Shown here: in pieces, positions 25,080-34,792 of the stretch | How positions within the stretch are numbered: the first letter of the stretch is position 1 | How the letters are laid out: each line of letters begins with the position of its first letter | Assembly (NCBI RefSeq): GCF_003385955.1 | Contig: NZ_QRDW01000001.1 | Span: 477,795-541,794, forward strand | Reading direction: 5' to 3' | DNA: 64,000 bases | Origin: Aestuariispira insulae | GTDB taxonomy: Bacteria; Pseudomonadota; Alphaproteobacteria; UBA8366; Aestuariispiraceae | Program-made: the position numbers and the translations under genes | Notes under the pieces: generated by a model | Database searches by the model: none | What the model was told of the DNA's origin: nothing | What the model saw: the letters and a program-made list of their open reading frames with translations, nothing else

Positions 25080-25091
25080 TACCGCTCGGTA
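25080..25091. promoter_or_regulatory. Inverted repeat TACCG-CT-CGGTA
   Basis: A 5-2-5 inverted repeat with the same TACCG/CGGTA half-sites as the repeat at 24983, in the opposite arrangement, 72 bp upstream of the XRE start. The rest of the 24886-25163 region holds no gene. Confidence 0.45.
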
Positions 25092-25163
25092 ATCTTCCTT
25101 ACGTTGCACCAAACGAGGGCTTTCTATTCCTCAAACGTGTACTTAGGAAGGAAAAAGCGAGAC

Positions 25164-25505
25164 ATGCCACATCCCACAGATGTATTTGTTGGACGCAAAG
25201 TCAGAGAAGCCCGCGCCCTGCGCGGCATGAGCCAGGAACAGCTGGCTGCCCATTTGGGTGTCAGTTTCCAGCAGGTTCAAAAATATGAAAAAGGCACCAA
25301 CCGGATCGGCAGCAGCCGTCTTTGGGATATTTCCCAAGCCGTTGAACAGCCCATTTCTTTCTTCTTCGACGGTTTGAATGACCGAAGCTTTGACCAGCCG
25401 GTTGAGCTGTCTGCTTCCGCCATCAAGCTGGCCAAGAAGATTGCCGACATGCCCAGCGACGCACGTCGGCCCTTGCTCAATTTCCTGAATGTCGTCATGG
25501 ATTAA
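25164..25505 (+). CDS. XRE-family transcriptional regulator
   Basis: A 113-residue protein. Residues 8-66 are a Cro/C1-type helix-turn-helix (GRKVREARALRGMSQEQLAAHLGVSFQQVQKYEKG), followed by a short C-terminal helix region ending LLNFLNVVMD. This short form is common in Alphaproteobacteria, where several copies exist per genome. The ATG at 25164 has an AGGAAGGA site 11 nt upstream. It is followed by a terminator and is therefore monocistronic. Confidence 0.9.
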   Translation: MPHPTDVFVGRKVREARALRGMSQEQLAAHLGVSFQQVQKYEKGTNRIGSSRLWDISQAVEQPISFFFDGLNDRSFDQPVELSASAIKLAKKIADMPSDARRPLLNFLNVVMD

Positions 25506-25557
25506 TCATCGTCACGTCGATGAAATTCAAGGCCCGTTCGGGATCTGAGAATGCCAA

Positions 25558-25595
25558 AACACCCCTGCCCAGTTGGACAGGGGTTGTTTTTTTTT
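25558..25595 (+). terminator. Intrinsic terminator of the XRE gene
   Basis: CCCCTG (25562-25567) pairs with CAGGGG (25578-25583), with further partial pairing outside, followed by a run of nine T starting at 25587. Confidence 0.88.
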
Positions 25596-25741
25596 GCCTC
25601 CGCTTCCAGGAACAGCACGGCTTCCATTGCAAGCAGGCGCTTAAATTGCTAGGCAGAAAGCGGGATTGGTTGTGACGGAAAATTCTGTCCAGTTGTCCAA
25701 ACGGACCGGGAAACCGGACATCATTTTACAGGATGAAAATC

Positions 25742-27658
25742 ATGCGCACTGTTTCATGGGTCAGCGGCCTTGTTGTCGCCGGTGGTCTTGCGGGGGGAAT
25801 CTATTACGGGGTGCCCGCATTCTATAATCAACAGATCGAAAGTTATCTGGCCTCGGTCCAGGCGGACCTCCCGGAAGGTCATAGCCTGGATTATGACCGG
25901 ATCCACTATAATTTCTGGGCCGGAACGCTCACGCTGGACAACTTCAAATATGCCTGGCCAGCTCAGGATACCGTCAAGGCGGAACGGCCCTTCTCTGCAG
26001 GCGGCACCTTTACACTTGCCCAGATGACGGTAAATGGGCCAAACAGCTCTCTGGACCTCAATTCAGGCAACCCGTCCGAACCGGTTGCCGACAGCCTGTC
26101 TTGGAAAGGGATGGCGCTTGCCGGGAACAGCGAAAAGCTCGCCTTGAATATCGATGAAGGAACAGCAACCGGCATTTCCCTGAACAGCCCGGAATTGTTC
26201 AAGGAAGGCATTTTCGATGTCACCGGCCTGCGCACCGCACTGGGCCTGGAAAGCCTGAAAACCGGTCCGGTCAGCTACCAGTTCGAAATGATGCCAAAGC
26301 CCGGCGAACATCTTGCTTTCGAAGGGCGTAACGAAAGCCTCTCCCTTCAGAATCTTAAAGACGGCATCATTGGCCAAGCCGAGAGTCGTGACAGCAAGAT
26401 CACCATGCTGATGGCTCTACCCGACCTGCCGGAGGAGGTACAGCTTGCCGTTGACATCTCCGTCAAATCCTCTGCTGTCAACGACATGACGGTTCCCGTT
26501 CCCGCACCCGCCATCACCCAGGGTGATGTTCCAGCGCTGGAGCAATGGGCCGGGATGGAAGAACTACTCCTGCTGCTGGTTCAGGTCAAAAACAGCTATG
26601 AGCATGCGGAGAAATACCCAGCCAAACTGGCACATGCACAGATCGAGGATATGAATATCGCTTTTGGCCCGGCTGACAGCGACGAACGCATGCCTCTGCA
26701 TATCAAGAACATCGCCGTGGAAGATTATACAGCCACATCCATGGGCAAAATGGTCGTCACCGATATCCAGAGTGGCGAAGGCTTCCCGGGTAAACTGTCC
26801 ATTGGGACCCTGCGTTATTCTGATATGGATGTAACTCAATTGGGCGGATATCTGGATAATGTCATCGAAATGGGCCCGGCCAAGATGTTGGCTGCCCTTC
26901 AAGGCGAAGACTGGCGATCCGTACTGCCGGAGTTCCGCCTTGGTGAACTGGCATATGAGAACGTCGAAATCAGCCACGAAGACCTTCAGGATTTTAAACT
27001 GGGCGCTTTCCGGATCTATGATCTTGGCATCGACCAGGATAAGGCGATCTCCCTTGCCACCGAGGTGAAGGATATCCAGTTGCCCCTCGACCAGTTGAAG
27101 CAGTTGCCGCCGCAACAGGCAGTCCTGCTGAAAGCCATGGGACACGATATGCTGACCCTCAGCGCCAATATCGACGTTGATCATTCCACCAGCGGCCAGT
27201 CACTGGACATTAACAGCCTCTCTGTTGGCGCCAAAGAACTGGGCGATATCGCACTGAGCGGCCGCCTGCAGAATATCGATATTGCACAGCTGATCAAAAA
27301 CGCCCCCCTCCATGGCCTTGCCAGCAATCTTGAACAGGTCAAACTGACGGTGAAGGATCGTGACTTTGTTCGTTACGGTTTGAAATCCTTTGCGGAAGGA
27401 CGCGGCATCAGTGAACAGGAAGCCCTGACCCAGAATCGCATGATGCTTGGCATGATGGCTGGCGGCACAGAAAACGCCGATACCATCGCCTTTTTCACCG
27501 CCTTGTCCGAATTCCTGGACGGCTCCAAGGCTCTGGAACTGACAGCAGCCCCCGCTTCTCCAATCCCCGTTGCCCAGCTTTTTGGCGCTGTGCAGCAGGC
27601 CGGTCCGGAAGCTCTAATCCAGATCCTGCAGTTGAAGAGCCAGGTAAGCGATCAATAA
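25742..27658 (+). CDS. Exported or membrane-anchored protein, first of a tandem paralogous pair
   Basis: 638 residues. The N-terminus has an uncleaved anchor or signal sequence (about 3-25, VSWVSGLVVAGGLAGGIYYGV). Then comes a pattern shared with the next gene: LPEGHSLDYDRIHYNFWAGTLTLDNFKYAW, followed by a beta-rich, mainly hydrophilic body with repeated strand motifs. It reminds me of AsmA-like or DUF945/YdgA-like envelope proteins, but I cannot assign a family. The ATG at 25742 is preferred over 25733 because AGGA sits 8 nt upstream of it. The gene has its own terminator. Confidence 0.75.
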   Translation: MRTVSWVSGLVVAGGLAGGIYYGVPAFYNQQIESYLASVQADLPEGHSLDYDRIHYNFWAGTLTLDNFKYAWPAQDTVKAERPFSAGGTFTLAQMTVNGPNSSLDLNSGNPSEPVADSLSWKGMALAGNSEKLALNIDEGTATGISLNSPELFKEGIFDVTGLRTALGLESLKTGPVSYQFEMMPKPGEHLAFEGRNESLSLQNLKDGIIGQAESRDSKITMLMALPDLPEEVQLAVDISVKSSAVNDMTVPVPAPAITQGDVPALEQWAGMEELLLLLVQVKNSYEHAEKYPAKLAHAQIEDMNIAFGPADSDERMPLHIKNIAVEDYTATSMGKMVVTDIQSGEGFPGKLSIGTLRYSDMDVTQLGGYLDNVIEMGPAKMLAALQGEDWRSVLPEFRLGELAYENVEISHEDLQDFKLGAFRIYDLGIDQDKAISLATEVKDIQLPLDQLKQLPPQQAVLLKAMGHDMLTLSANIDVDHSTSGQSLDINSLSVGAKELGDIALSGRLQNIDIAQLIKNAPLHGLASNLEQVKLTVKDRDFVRYGLKSFAEGRGISEQEALTQNRMMLGMMAGGTENADTIAFFTALSEFLDGSKALELTAAPASPIPVAQLFGAVQQAGPEALIQILQLKSQVSDQ

Positions 27659-27691
27659 GCTGCTCTTATAGCATATTCGAATCATTGATCC

Positions 27692-27727
27692 TGCCCCGCG
27701 AAGATGATCTTCGCGGGGCATTTTTTA
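27692..27727 (+). terminator. Intrinsic terminator between the paralogous pair
   Basis: TGCCCCGCGAAGA (27692-27704) and TCTTCGCGGGGCA (27708-27720) form a 13-bp stem with a three-base loop, followed by TTTTTT. Confidence 0.92.
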
Positions 27728-27834
27728 TGTCCTGGCTCCATGATTTCGCCCCAAACCCATGATATTAGAGAATGCAATCGAATAAAATTGGCTGAACAAA
27801 CTGTGGATCGGTCTCTTCATCAGGGTGGGATTGG

Positions 27835-29733
27835 ATGAAAATCAAAACTCTTTTTGCCGGCACCGCACTGGCGGCGCTGCTCATGGGCTCATCTCTTTGG
27901 GCTGCACATGACATTACAACCACTTTGGCCAATGAAGGCCTCAACCATTGGGCTGAGGCCCTGCCGGCAGGCCACACCCTCACATTTGACGGGATAGACT
28001 ATGACGCCATCTCCGGATTGTTGACATTCGATTCCCTTAGTTACCGATGGGGCAGTGCGGTCAACGGCAGCCAAAATAGCCAGAATGGCGAAATGACTTT
28101 CCGCAACCTGGTGATCGAAGCCCCATCAGCAGCCCTCCTCACCGGTAACAGCCGTTCGGGAAGCTCAAGTCCATTGGCAAAATCCATCCATTGGGACGAG
28201 GCGAGATTCACACTCAATGACGAAGCACTTGCCGCTATCAGCATTGACGGCAGGATTATCGATCCGGCCCTGGATCTCTCCAGTGACAGACCGCCCCTCC
28301 AACGTCTGAATAGCCTAAACGCATCCCATTGGCAGCAAAAATCACTCGACTATGCCGCCTGGTACAAAACCGGCCAGGACACCCAACGGATCAAAATCCA
28401 ATTCCTTAATAGTGTTCTCAAGGGCCTGTCCAACGGTCGAATTTCCTCCTTTGAGGCAACCGATAGCGCCTATGAGGCGGATAAGACCATTGCACCTTAT
28501 GTTCACAAGAGCTCGGAAGGGAAGACCGGCCCGCTTTCTCTTCAGGGATTATCATTTACGCCCCCGGAATCCACGGCCGTCATGGCCGACAATTCAGCCC
28601 GTTGGAGTGGCGACGAAGAACTTTATTCCGATCTCCGCGCCCTACAAACCATCATCAATGCCGCCATCCGTGGAACCGTGCACATTGAGGCTGGTCATAT
28701 CGAAACTGTCAACGGCATCCAACATAGGGAAGGCACCAGCAGCACATCCTATTCAATTGCCAGGATCGCCCTGCAAGACATTCACCCGGACAGCGTGGGC
28801 AGATTTCGCGCAGATCGCATTGAAGCCCAATACAAGAAGGCACGGGTCACATTTGACCATATTACTCTCACAGACTGGAATCTTAGCGCCTTGCCGGGCC
28901 ATCTCGAGGCAATTCTAACCGATGGTTCCAAAGCGTTCCGCAAAGAACTATCCGTAAAAGGCGCAAAGGCAGCCATCCCGGCCTTCAAAGCGGGTTCATT
29001 ATCCCTTAAGGGCTTTAAAGCCACCGATACGAAGAAAATCGGCCCAGACGGAAAACCTTTGGTGGTCTTCCTGGCAAACAATATCGAACTTTCTAATTTT
29101 GCATTTGACGGGCAGGACATGTTGCAACTTGAAGCGGAAATTGACGCATTATCCCTTCCCGCCAAGATCTTTGATGATTCCGGTTCAACCACAATCAGCG
29201 AATTAATGATGAATAAACATGGCTTGGACCGGCTGCCGCTGAACGCCAGGCTACATATTAACCACAGCATGCAGCAACGGCGCTTGAACCTTCAGAAAGT
29301 CATTGTGGGGATGGGTCCGTTAGGTGAAGTCAGTTTGAATGCAGAAATCAATGGTTTTTCAATCCCCACATCCAAGAACTCTGCCGCTCTCACAACATTA
29401 TTTTCCAAACTGGCTCAAGCAGAACTGAAAATCCTGGATAACGGGTTTATTGACGTCATTTTGCTGCTCCCGAACCAACATAATCAATCTCCTGCCGCCT
29501 TGCGCGCGGAAGGTCGGCAATTGGCAGAAGCCGCCCTGTTGACAGCGCCCAATGCCAGAGCCCGTGAATTCATGGAAGCCAACGTCGCCATTTTGGCAAA
29601 TGGAGGTCTGTTGACACTTTCGGCGCACCCGGAAAAGCCTGTGACTTTTGCCGAAATAGGCGCCGCCGCGAAACAGGCCAATCTGAGCCACCTCTTCACC
29701 CTGCTGGCCCTGTCCAGCCACTACCAAGATTAA
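27835..29733 (+). CDS. Exported protein, second of a tandem paralogous pair
   Basis: 632 residues with a signal-like N-terminus (MKIKTLFAGTALAALLMGSSLWA). Shared with the first copy are the segment LPAGHTLTFDGIDYDAISGLLTFDSLSYRWG, the order of later strand-rich segments, the total length and a C-terminal helix pair before the stop. Identity looks modest, so duplication is not recent. The gene ends at a bidirectional terminator shared with rplQ. Function is unknown; an envelope role, such as lipid or polymer handling, is a guess from the AsmA-like look. Confidence 0.75.
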   Translation: MKIKTLFAGTALAALLMGSSLWAAHDITTTLANEGLNHWAEALPAGHTLTFDGIDYDAISGLLTFDSLSYRWGSAVNGSQNSQNGEMTFRNLVIEAPSAALLTGNSRSGSSSPLAKSIHWDEARFTLNDEALAAISIDGRIIDPALDLSSDRPPLQRLNSLNASHWQQKSLDYAAWYKTGQDTQRIKIQFLNSVLKGLSNGRISSFEATDSAYEADKTIAPYVHKSSEGKTGPLSLQGLSFTPPESTAVMADNSARWSGDEELYSDLRALQTIINAAIRGTVHIEAGHIETVNGIQHREGTSSTSYSIARIALQDIHPDSVGRFRADRIEAQYKKARVTFDHITLTDWNLSALPGHLEAILTDGSKAFRKELSVKGAKAAIPAFKAGSLSLKGFKATDTKKIGPDGKPLVVFLANNIELSNFAFDGQDMLQLEAEIDALSLPAKIFDDSGSTTISELMMNKHGLDRLPLNARLHINHSMQQRRLNLQKVIVGMGPLGEVSLNAEINGFSIPTSKNSAALTTLFSKLAQAELKILDNGFIDVILLLPNQHNQSPAALRAEGRQLAEAALLTAPNARAREFMEANVAILANGGLLTLSAHPEKPVTFAEIGAAAKQANLSHLFTLLALSSHYQD

Positions 29734-29755
29734 GGACCTTTCCAACCGGCAAACA

Positions 29756-29783
29756 AAAAGGGCGGCCCCAGGGCCGCCCTTTT
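29756..29783. terminator. Bidirectional terminator between the paralogue and rplQ
   Basis: AAAAGGGCGGCCC and GGGCCGCCCTTTT form a 13-bp stem with a two-base gap; T-runs occur on both strands. It ends both the plus-strand gene and the ribosomal alpha operon. Confidence 0.9.
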
Positions 29784-29809
29784 CAGTCCGACTATATAAG
29801 TCGAGGATC

Positions 29810-30235
29810 TTATTCTTCGGTCGCTTCGAGATCGTCGGCAACCTGAACCGGACCGGAGTCCAGACCCTTGGCGTCTTCGTCGCGGTCAACCAGCTCGATG
29901 ATAGCCATCGGAGCGGAGTCACCATGACGATAACCTGCTTTCAGAACACGGGCATAACCACCCGGACGCTCTGCATAGCGCTCTGCCAGCGGGCCAAACA
30001 GCTTGGCAACCATCGCATCATCGCGAAGCGAAGCAAACGCCTGACGACGACGGTGCAGGCCGCCTTTCTTACCCAGCGTAATCATCTTGTCGATGTAGCG
30101 CTTCAGTTCTTTCGCTTTCGGCAATGTGGTCTTGATCTGCTCATGCTTGATCAAGGCATTCGCCATGTTGGAGAACAAAGCTTTACGATGGGAAGCGGTG
30201 CGGTTCAGTTTCCGACCAAAATTTCCGTGACGCAT
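29810..30235 (-). CDS. rplQ: 50S ribosomal protein L17
   Basis: 141 residues, opening [20 protein letters not shown], the invariant L17 start. It sits near the exit of the peptide tunnel on the large subunit. The acidic tail after about residue 118 is an extension common in Alphaproteobacteria. It is the last gene of the rpsM-rpsK-rpoA-rplQ unit. Confidence 0.97.
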   Translation of the reverse strand: MRHGNFGRKLNRTASHRKALFSNMANALIKHEQIKTTLPKAKELKRYIDKMITLGKKGGLHRRRQAFASLRDDAMVAKLFGPLAERYAERPGGYARVLKAGYRHGDSAPMAIIELVDRDEDAKGLDSGPVQVADDLEATEE

Positions 30236-30315
30236 GATAATAATCCTTCTTCTTTAAGTTATGCGCCGGTCGCTCAAGGCTACAGCCGGCGCTGGATTTT
30301 TGGAGGAACCGATCC

Positions 30316-31350
30316 TTAGAACGGCTCTTCCAGACGTTTGGCCAACTCTTCGATATTCTCAGGCGGCCATTGGGGAATGTCCATACCCAGGGACAGGCCC
30401 ATTTGGGACAGGACTTCCTTGATCTCATTCAGGGATTTACGGCCGAAGTTCGGGGTCCGGAGCATTTCGGACTCGGTTTTCAGCACCAAATCGCCGATGT
30501 AAACGATGTTGTCGTTCTTAAGGCAGTTTGCGGAACGAACAGACAGCTCAAGCTCATCAACCTTGCGCAGCAGGTTTTTGTTGAACGGCAGTTCGGATTC
30601 GACACTCGCCTCTTCTTTGACTTCCGGCTCATCGAAGTTGATGAAGACCTGAAGCTGATCCTGCAGGATGCGGGCGGCAAGCGCGACGGCATCTTCCGGC
30701 TCGATGGAACCATCGGTTTCGAGCGACAGGGTCAGTTTGTCATAGTCAGTAACCTGGCCAACACGGGTGTTGTCGACCTTGTAAGATACTTTCCGAACCG
30801 GAGAGAAAATGGAATCGACCGGGATCAGGCCGATCGGCGCATCTTCCGGGCGGTTCTGGGCGGCGGGAACATAGCCTTTACCGTTATCAACGGTAAATTC
30901 GATGTTCAGGTTCGCGCCTTTATCCAGGGTGCACAGCACCAGGTCCGGGTTCATGATCTCAATGTCATGACCGCATTCGATCATGCCGGCAGTGGCCTCA
31001 CAGGGGCCCTGCACGGAGAGACGGATCTTCTTCGGGCCTTCACCGTGCATGCGGATGGCCAGAGCCTTCACGTTCAGAACAATGTCTGTCACGTCTTCAC
31101 GCACGCCCGGGATGGACGAGAACTCATGCAACACGCCGTCGATCTGGATGGCGGTTACTGCAGCGCCCTGCAAAGAGGACAGCAGGATACGGCGCAGGGC
31201 GTTGCCCAACGTCAGACCGAGGCCGCGCTCCAGCGGGTCGGCAACAACGGTCGCCAGACGGCGGCCATCAATACCAGGGGTCACATTCAACTTGGTCGGC
31301 TTGATCAGAGCCTGCCAGTTTTTCTGCACAACAGCAGAGAGTTCAGTCAT
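30316..31350 (-). CDS. rpoA: RNA polymerase alpha subunit
   Basis: 344 residues. The N-terminal dimerisation and assembly domain runs to about 235 ([19 protein letters not shown] is the classic helix); a flexible linker, then the C-terminal domain ([26 protein letters not shown]) that binds UP elements and activators. It follows rpsK after a 198-bp gap and precedes rplQ by 80 bp. Confidence 0.98.
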   Translation of the reverse strand: MTELSAVVQKNWQALIKPTKLNVTPGIDGRRLATVVADPLERGLGLTLGNALRRILLSSLQGAAVTAIQIDGVLHEFSSIPGVREDVTDIVLNVKALAIRMHGEGPKKIRLSVQGPCEATAGMIECGHDIEIMNPDLVLCTLDKGANLNIEFTVDNGKGYVPAAQNRPEDAPIGLIPVDSIFSPVRKVSYKVDNTRVGQVTDYDKLTLSLETDGSIEPEDAVALAARILQDQLQVFINFDEPEVKEEASVESELPFNKNLLRKVDELELSVRSANCLKNDNIVYIGDLVLKTESEMLRTPNFGRKSLNEIKEVLSQMGLSLGMDIPQWPPENIEELAKRLEEPF

Positions 31351-31484
31351 GGAATTCCGCCTTCATTCGTTTTTGGTTTCAGTCATTCCAAACAGTTTAG
31401 GCCGGTTTGGTTCCCATTCCTTCGGAACCGCATCCGGCTTGGTCTAGAATCCTGCGGGATTAAACATGCATCCCTAGGGTAGAC

Positions 31485-31518
31485 CCACGACCTGATGATA
31501 AAAACCACCAGGTCGCGG
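31485..31518 (-). promoter_or_regulatory. Hairpin in the rpsK-rpoA spacer
   Basis: CCaCGACCTG (31485-31494) pairs with CAGGTCGcGG (31509-31518) with one mismatch and a 14-nt A-rich loop on the plus strand. No U-run follows on the transcribed strand, so an mRNA processing or stability element is more likely than a terminator. Confidence 0.5.
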
Positions 31519-31548
31519 TATGTCTTATAACAGTATCCAGCCTGCCGA

Positions 31549-31935
31549 TTAAACGCGACGGCGTTTCGGCGGGCGGCAACCGTTGTGCGGGATCGGGGTC
31601 ACGTCACGGATACCCGTGATCACGAAACCAATCGCCTGAAGCGCACGCAGGGCGGATTCACGACCGGAACCCGGGCCTTTAACGTTAACTTCAAGGTTTT
31701 TCACACCATGTTCCTGAGCCTTGCGGCCGGCGTCTTCCGCAGCAACCTGAGCTGCATACGGGGTGGACTTACGGCTGCCTTTGAAGCCCATGGAACCAGC
31801 GGAAGACCAGGAAATAGCATTTCCCTGAACGTCCGTGATGGTGATCATGGTGTTGTTGAAGGTTGCTTTCACATGGACGATGCCAGAGGTGATGTTCTTG
31901 CGCTCACGGCGCTTACGAATCGGTGCCTTAGCCAT
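31549..31935 (-). CDS. rpsK: 30S ribosomal protein S11
   Basis: 128 residues with the S11 landmarks [20 protein letters not shown] and the C-terminal [19 protein letters not shown]. It binds 16S rRNA in the platform. Gap to rpsM is 15 bp. Confidence 0.98.
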   Translation of the reverse strand: MAKAPIRKRRERKNITSGIVHVKATFNNTMITITDVQGNAISWSSAGSMGFKGSRKSTPYAAQVAAEDAGRKAQEHGVKNLEVNVKGPGSGRESALRALQAIGFVITGIRDVTPIPHNGCRPPKRRRV

Positions 31936-31950
31936 TGTTCAAGCCCTACC

Positions 31951-32319
31951 TTATTTCTTCTTGCCAGCGATGGCTTTAGCCGGGCCCTTACGGGTACGGG
32001 CGTTGGTATGGGTACGCTGACCGCGTACCGGCAGGCCTTTACGATGACGCAGGCCGCGCAGGCAACCCAGATCCATCAGACGTTTGATGTTCATGGAGAC
32101 CTCACGACGGAGATCACCTTCAACCGTGTAGTCGGCGTCGATGGTTTCACGAATGGCGATGACTTCGGCATCGGACAGTTCGTTCACACGACGGGACGCT
32201 TCAATTTTATTCTTCTCACAGATATCTTTGGCATGCTTAGGACCAATGCCGTGGATATAGGTGAGTGCAATTAACACCCGCTTGTTTGTCGGGATGTTTA
32301 CACCAGCGATACGAGCCAC
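31951..32319 (-). CDS. rpsM: 30S ribosomal protein S13
   Basis: 122 residues beginning [15 protein letters not shown], a subunit-bridging protein of the 30S head. Start is GTG at 32319 with GAGGAGA 7 nt upstream. It is the first gene of a separately promoted alpha operon. Confidence 0.98.
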   Translation of the reverse strand: MARIAGVNIPTNKRVLIALTYIHGIGPKHAKDICEKNKIEASRRVNELSDAEVIAIRETIDADYTVEGDLRREVSMNIKRLMDLGCLRGLRHRKGLPVRGQRTHTNARTRKGPAKAIAGKKK

Positions 32320-32449
32320 GCTGAATCTCCTCTACATAGGAACAAAGAAAGCCTCAGCCCAGGGGGCCAAGCCTTCCTAGTAAAATCATCAATTCATTTT
32401 CAAAGATGGTTATCCATCTTCGGGCACCCAGATCATTCCAAGGCCAAAC

Positions 32450-32522
32450 ATTAGGAAGGGCAAGGTTTGACGGGCGCGCGGATTATATGCGAAACCGCCT
32501 TAGAGTCAACGCCCTTCCTAAT
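32450..32522. repeat. Perfect 12-bp inverted repeat bracketing the rpsM promoter
   Basis: ATTAGGAAGGGC (32450-32461) and GCCCTTCCTAAT (32511-32522) are exact complements separated by 49 bp. The -10 and -35 boxes lie inside. A shortened third copy (GCCTTCCTAGTA) is present in the leader near 32370. Confidence 0.8.
32482..32509 (-). promoter_or_regulatory. Promoter of rpsM-rpsK-rpoA-rplQ
   Basis: -35 TTGACT (32504-32509), 16-nt spacer, -10 TATAAT (32482-32487), a near-consensus sigma70 promoter. Transcription should begin near 32475, leaving a leader of about 155 nt. The leader can pair CCTTCCTA with TAGGAAGG downstream, so it may be structured. Confidence 0.85.
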
Positions 32523-32528
32523 ATTATT

Positions 32529-33176
32529 TCAAGCCCCGAGAACGGTCTGAATCTCTTGGGTCACATCATCAATGCCGGCCATGCCATCAACCCCCTTCAG
32601 CATCCCCTTCCCTTCATAATAGGGAAGAATGGGCGCTGTCTGGGCATGATAGGCTTCCAGCCTTGATTTGACCGTTTCTGCATTATCATCGGCACGGCGG
32701 GTAAAATCGGTTCCGCTGCATTTGTCACAGCTTCCCTCTACCGCCGGCTTTTGAAATTCGTCATGATAGCCCTGGCCACAGGACGCACAAGTATAGCGAC
32801 CGGTGATGCGCTTGGTCAGCGCTTCGTCATCAACCCGCATTTCCACAACCGCGTCCAGTTTCTTACCCTTGCTGTCCAGCAACTTATCCAACGCTTCGGC
32901 CTGGGCGACCGTGCGCGGGAAACCATCCAAAATGAACCCTTTTGCCAGATCCGGCTGATCCAGGCGATCAGAGATAATGCCGATCATGGTCTCGTCATCG
33001 ACCAATTTCCCGGCATCCATGATTGCCTTGGCTTTCTTACCAACCTCAGTGCCGGCCTTAACAGCCGCACGCAGCATATCCCCGGTGGAGAGTTGAACCA
33101 GGCCATGGCTGTCTTCAAGACGTTTGGCCTGTGTTCCCTTACCGGCCCCCGGGGGCCCCAGCAAAATGATGTTCAT
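32529..33176 (-). CDS. adk: Adenylate kinase
   Basis: 215 residues. P-loop [15 protein letters not shown] (residues about 5-19); LID domain with C-x2-C-x16-C-x2-C ([12 protein letters not shown] ... GSCDKC), which should bind zinc as in Gram-positive enzymes rather than use the H-bond network of the E. coli LID. It converts ATP and AMP to two ADP. It follows secY by 32 bp in the spc cluster. Confidence 0.97.
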   Translation of the reverse strand: MNIILLGPPGAGKGTQAKRLEDSHGLVQLSTGDMLRAAVKAGTEVGKKAKAIMDAGKLVDDETMIGIISDRLDQPDLAKGFILDGFPRTVAQAEALDKLLDSKGKKLDAVVEMRVDDEALTKRITGRYTCASCGQGYHDEFQKPAVEGSCDKCSGTDFTRRADDNAETVKSRLEAYHAQTAPILPYYEGKGMLKGVDGMAGIDDVTQEIQTVLGA

Positions 33177-33208
33177 TGTCTGATTTCCCTGTTCTTGAAG
33201 CTGGCCGC

Positions 33209-34552
33209 TTATTTGCGGCGGCCACGCAGCTTGGATTTCTTAATCAGCCCCTCATATTGATGGGCCAGCAGATGGCTCTGGATCTGGCTGACGGTATCCA
33301 TCGTCACCGTTACCACGATCAGCAGGCTGGTGCCGCCGAAATAGAACGGCACAGCATATTGTGAGCGCAGGATCTCCGGCAGGATACAGACCGCTGCCAG
33401 ATAGGCCGCGCCAATCACCGTCAAGCGAGTCAGGACAAAGTCCAGATAGTTTGCCGTATTCTTGCCCGGACGGATCCCTGGAATGAAGCCGCCATGGCGC
33501 TTCAGGTTATCGGCCGTATCCTGCACATTGAAAACAACGGCTGTGTAGAAGAAGGCAAAGAAAACGATCATCGAAACATAGATGAACAGGAACAGCGGCT
33601 GGCCCGGGCCAAGCAGCGCCGTCACAGTCTGAAGCCAGTCCGGACCGCCCTGGGCAAAGCCCGCAGCCGTGGTCGGCATCAGCAGGAGCGAACTTGCGAA
33701 AATCGCCGGGATCACACCTGCGGTGTTCAATTTCAGAGGCAGGTGAGAACTCTCGCCACCAAACATCTTATTCCCATGCTGTCGCTTCGGATACTGGATC
33801 AGCAGGCGGCGCTGGGCACGCTCCATGAATACGATAAAGGCGATAACCGCAACGGCCATGACCAGGAAGAACAAAATGAGCCCGGTAGAAAGCGCACCGG
33901 TCCGCCCCTGCTCCAGGGTCTGGGCCAACGCGATCGGCAAGTTGGCGACGATACCAGCGAAGATGATCAGCGAGATCCCATTGCCCACACCGCGCTGCGT
34001 GATCTGTTCACCGAGCCACATCAGGAACAGCGTACCGCCGGTCAGGGTGATGACGGTGGTCGCCCGGAAATACCAGCCCGGATCAATCACTGCGCTGGAG
34101 CCAAGCGAGCTCTGCATGCTCTCAAGACCGACCGCAATACCATAGCCCTGTAAAGCCGCCAGGATCACGGTGCCGTATCGGGTATATTGGTTGATCTTTT
34201 TGCGGCCCGCCTCGCCTTCCTTCTTCAAGGCTTCCATCTGCGGAGAAACCGCAGTCATCAACTGCATGATAATGGATGCCGAGATGTAGGGCATGATGTT
34301 GAGCGCAAAGATCGTCATCCGGCTCAAGGCGCCACCGGAGAACATGTCAAACATGCCGATGACTCCGCCTTGCTGGCTGGAGAAAATGTCACTCAGGATA
34401 ACCGGATCAATGCCCGGCAGCGGAATATAGGTGCCGAGCCGATAGATAATCAGCGCGCCCAGTGTGAACCAGATCCGATTCTTCAACTCCGTCGCCTTGC
34501 CAAGCGACCCGAAATTAAAGTTAGAGGCAAGTTGTTCGGCGGCTGATGCCAT
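33209..34552 (-). CDS. secY: Preprotein translocase subunit SecY
   Basis: 447 residues with about ten transmembrane helices, the channel of the Sec translocon. Landmarks are [10 protein letters not shown] (TM1), the TM2 plug region with [23 protein letters not shown], and the loop motif [15 protein letters not shown] before TM7. It is separated from rplO by an unusually long, structured spacer. Confidence 0.97.
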   Translation of the reverse strand: MASAAEQLASNFNFGSLGKATELKNRIWFTLGALIIYRLGTYIPLPGIDPVILSDIFSSQQGGVIGMFDMFSGGALSRMTIFALNIMPYISASIIMQLMTAVSPQMEALKKEGEAGRKKINQYTRYGTVILAALQGYGIAVGLESMQSSLGSSAVIDPGWYFRATTVITLTGGTLFLMWLGEQITQRGVGNGISLIIFAGIVANLPIALAQTLEQGRTGALSTGLILFFLVMAVAVIAFIVFMERAQRRLLIQYPKRQHGNKMFGGESSHLPLKLNTAGVIPAIFASSLLLMPTTAAGFAQGGPDWLQTVTALLGPGQPLFLFIYVSMIVFFAFFYTAVVFNVQDTADNLKRHGGFIPGIRPGKNTANYLDFVLTRLTVIGAAYLAAVCILPEILRSQYAVPFYFGGTSLLIVVTVTMDTVSQIQSHLLAHQYEGLIKKSKLRGRRK

Positions 34553-34792
34553 CTATCATTTCCCGTTTTTAAATTTTACCCTATTCACCATCCGTCCAAA
34601 GGTGCCAATCTTGACCTTTGGCTGTCCGGATACATATCGATCAGGTCTGAGATCAGACCGGATGGATATAAGCCCGGCGAGATACTTTTTTAAGCCCCTC
34701 ATACATTGCCCCAAAAGCAATAACGACCCGGCCCGGGATGATCAAGGATATTGATCACCGCGGAACCGGGCCCGTCATTGAAAAGGTGTCGC
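34553..34792 (-). promoter_or_regulatory. Structured secY leader between rplO and secY
   Basis: 240 bp without a gene inside an otherwise tightly packed operon. GGTCTGA/TCAGACC (34644-34659) is flanked by ATATC/GATAT; TGATCAA (34739-34745)/TTGATCA (34751-34757) is nested inside GGCCCGG/CCGGGCC. A processing or attenuation role, or a secY promoter, is likely; I cannot tell which. Confidence 0.5.

Noticed and set aside
23496..25163. Genomic island inserted at tRNA-Pro
   Set aside because: The A+T-richer segment next to a tRNA is suggestive, but I found no repeat of the tRNA 3' end downstream and no integrase gene in the interval.
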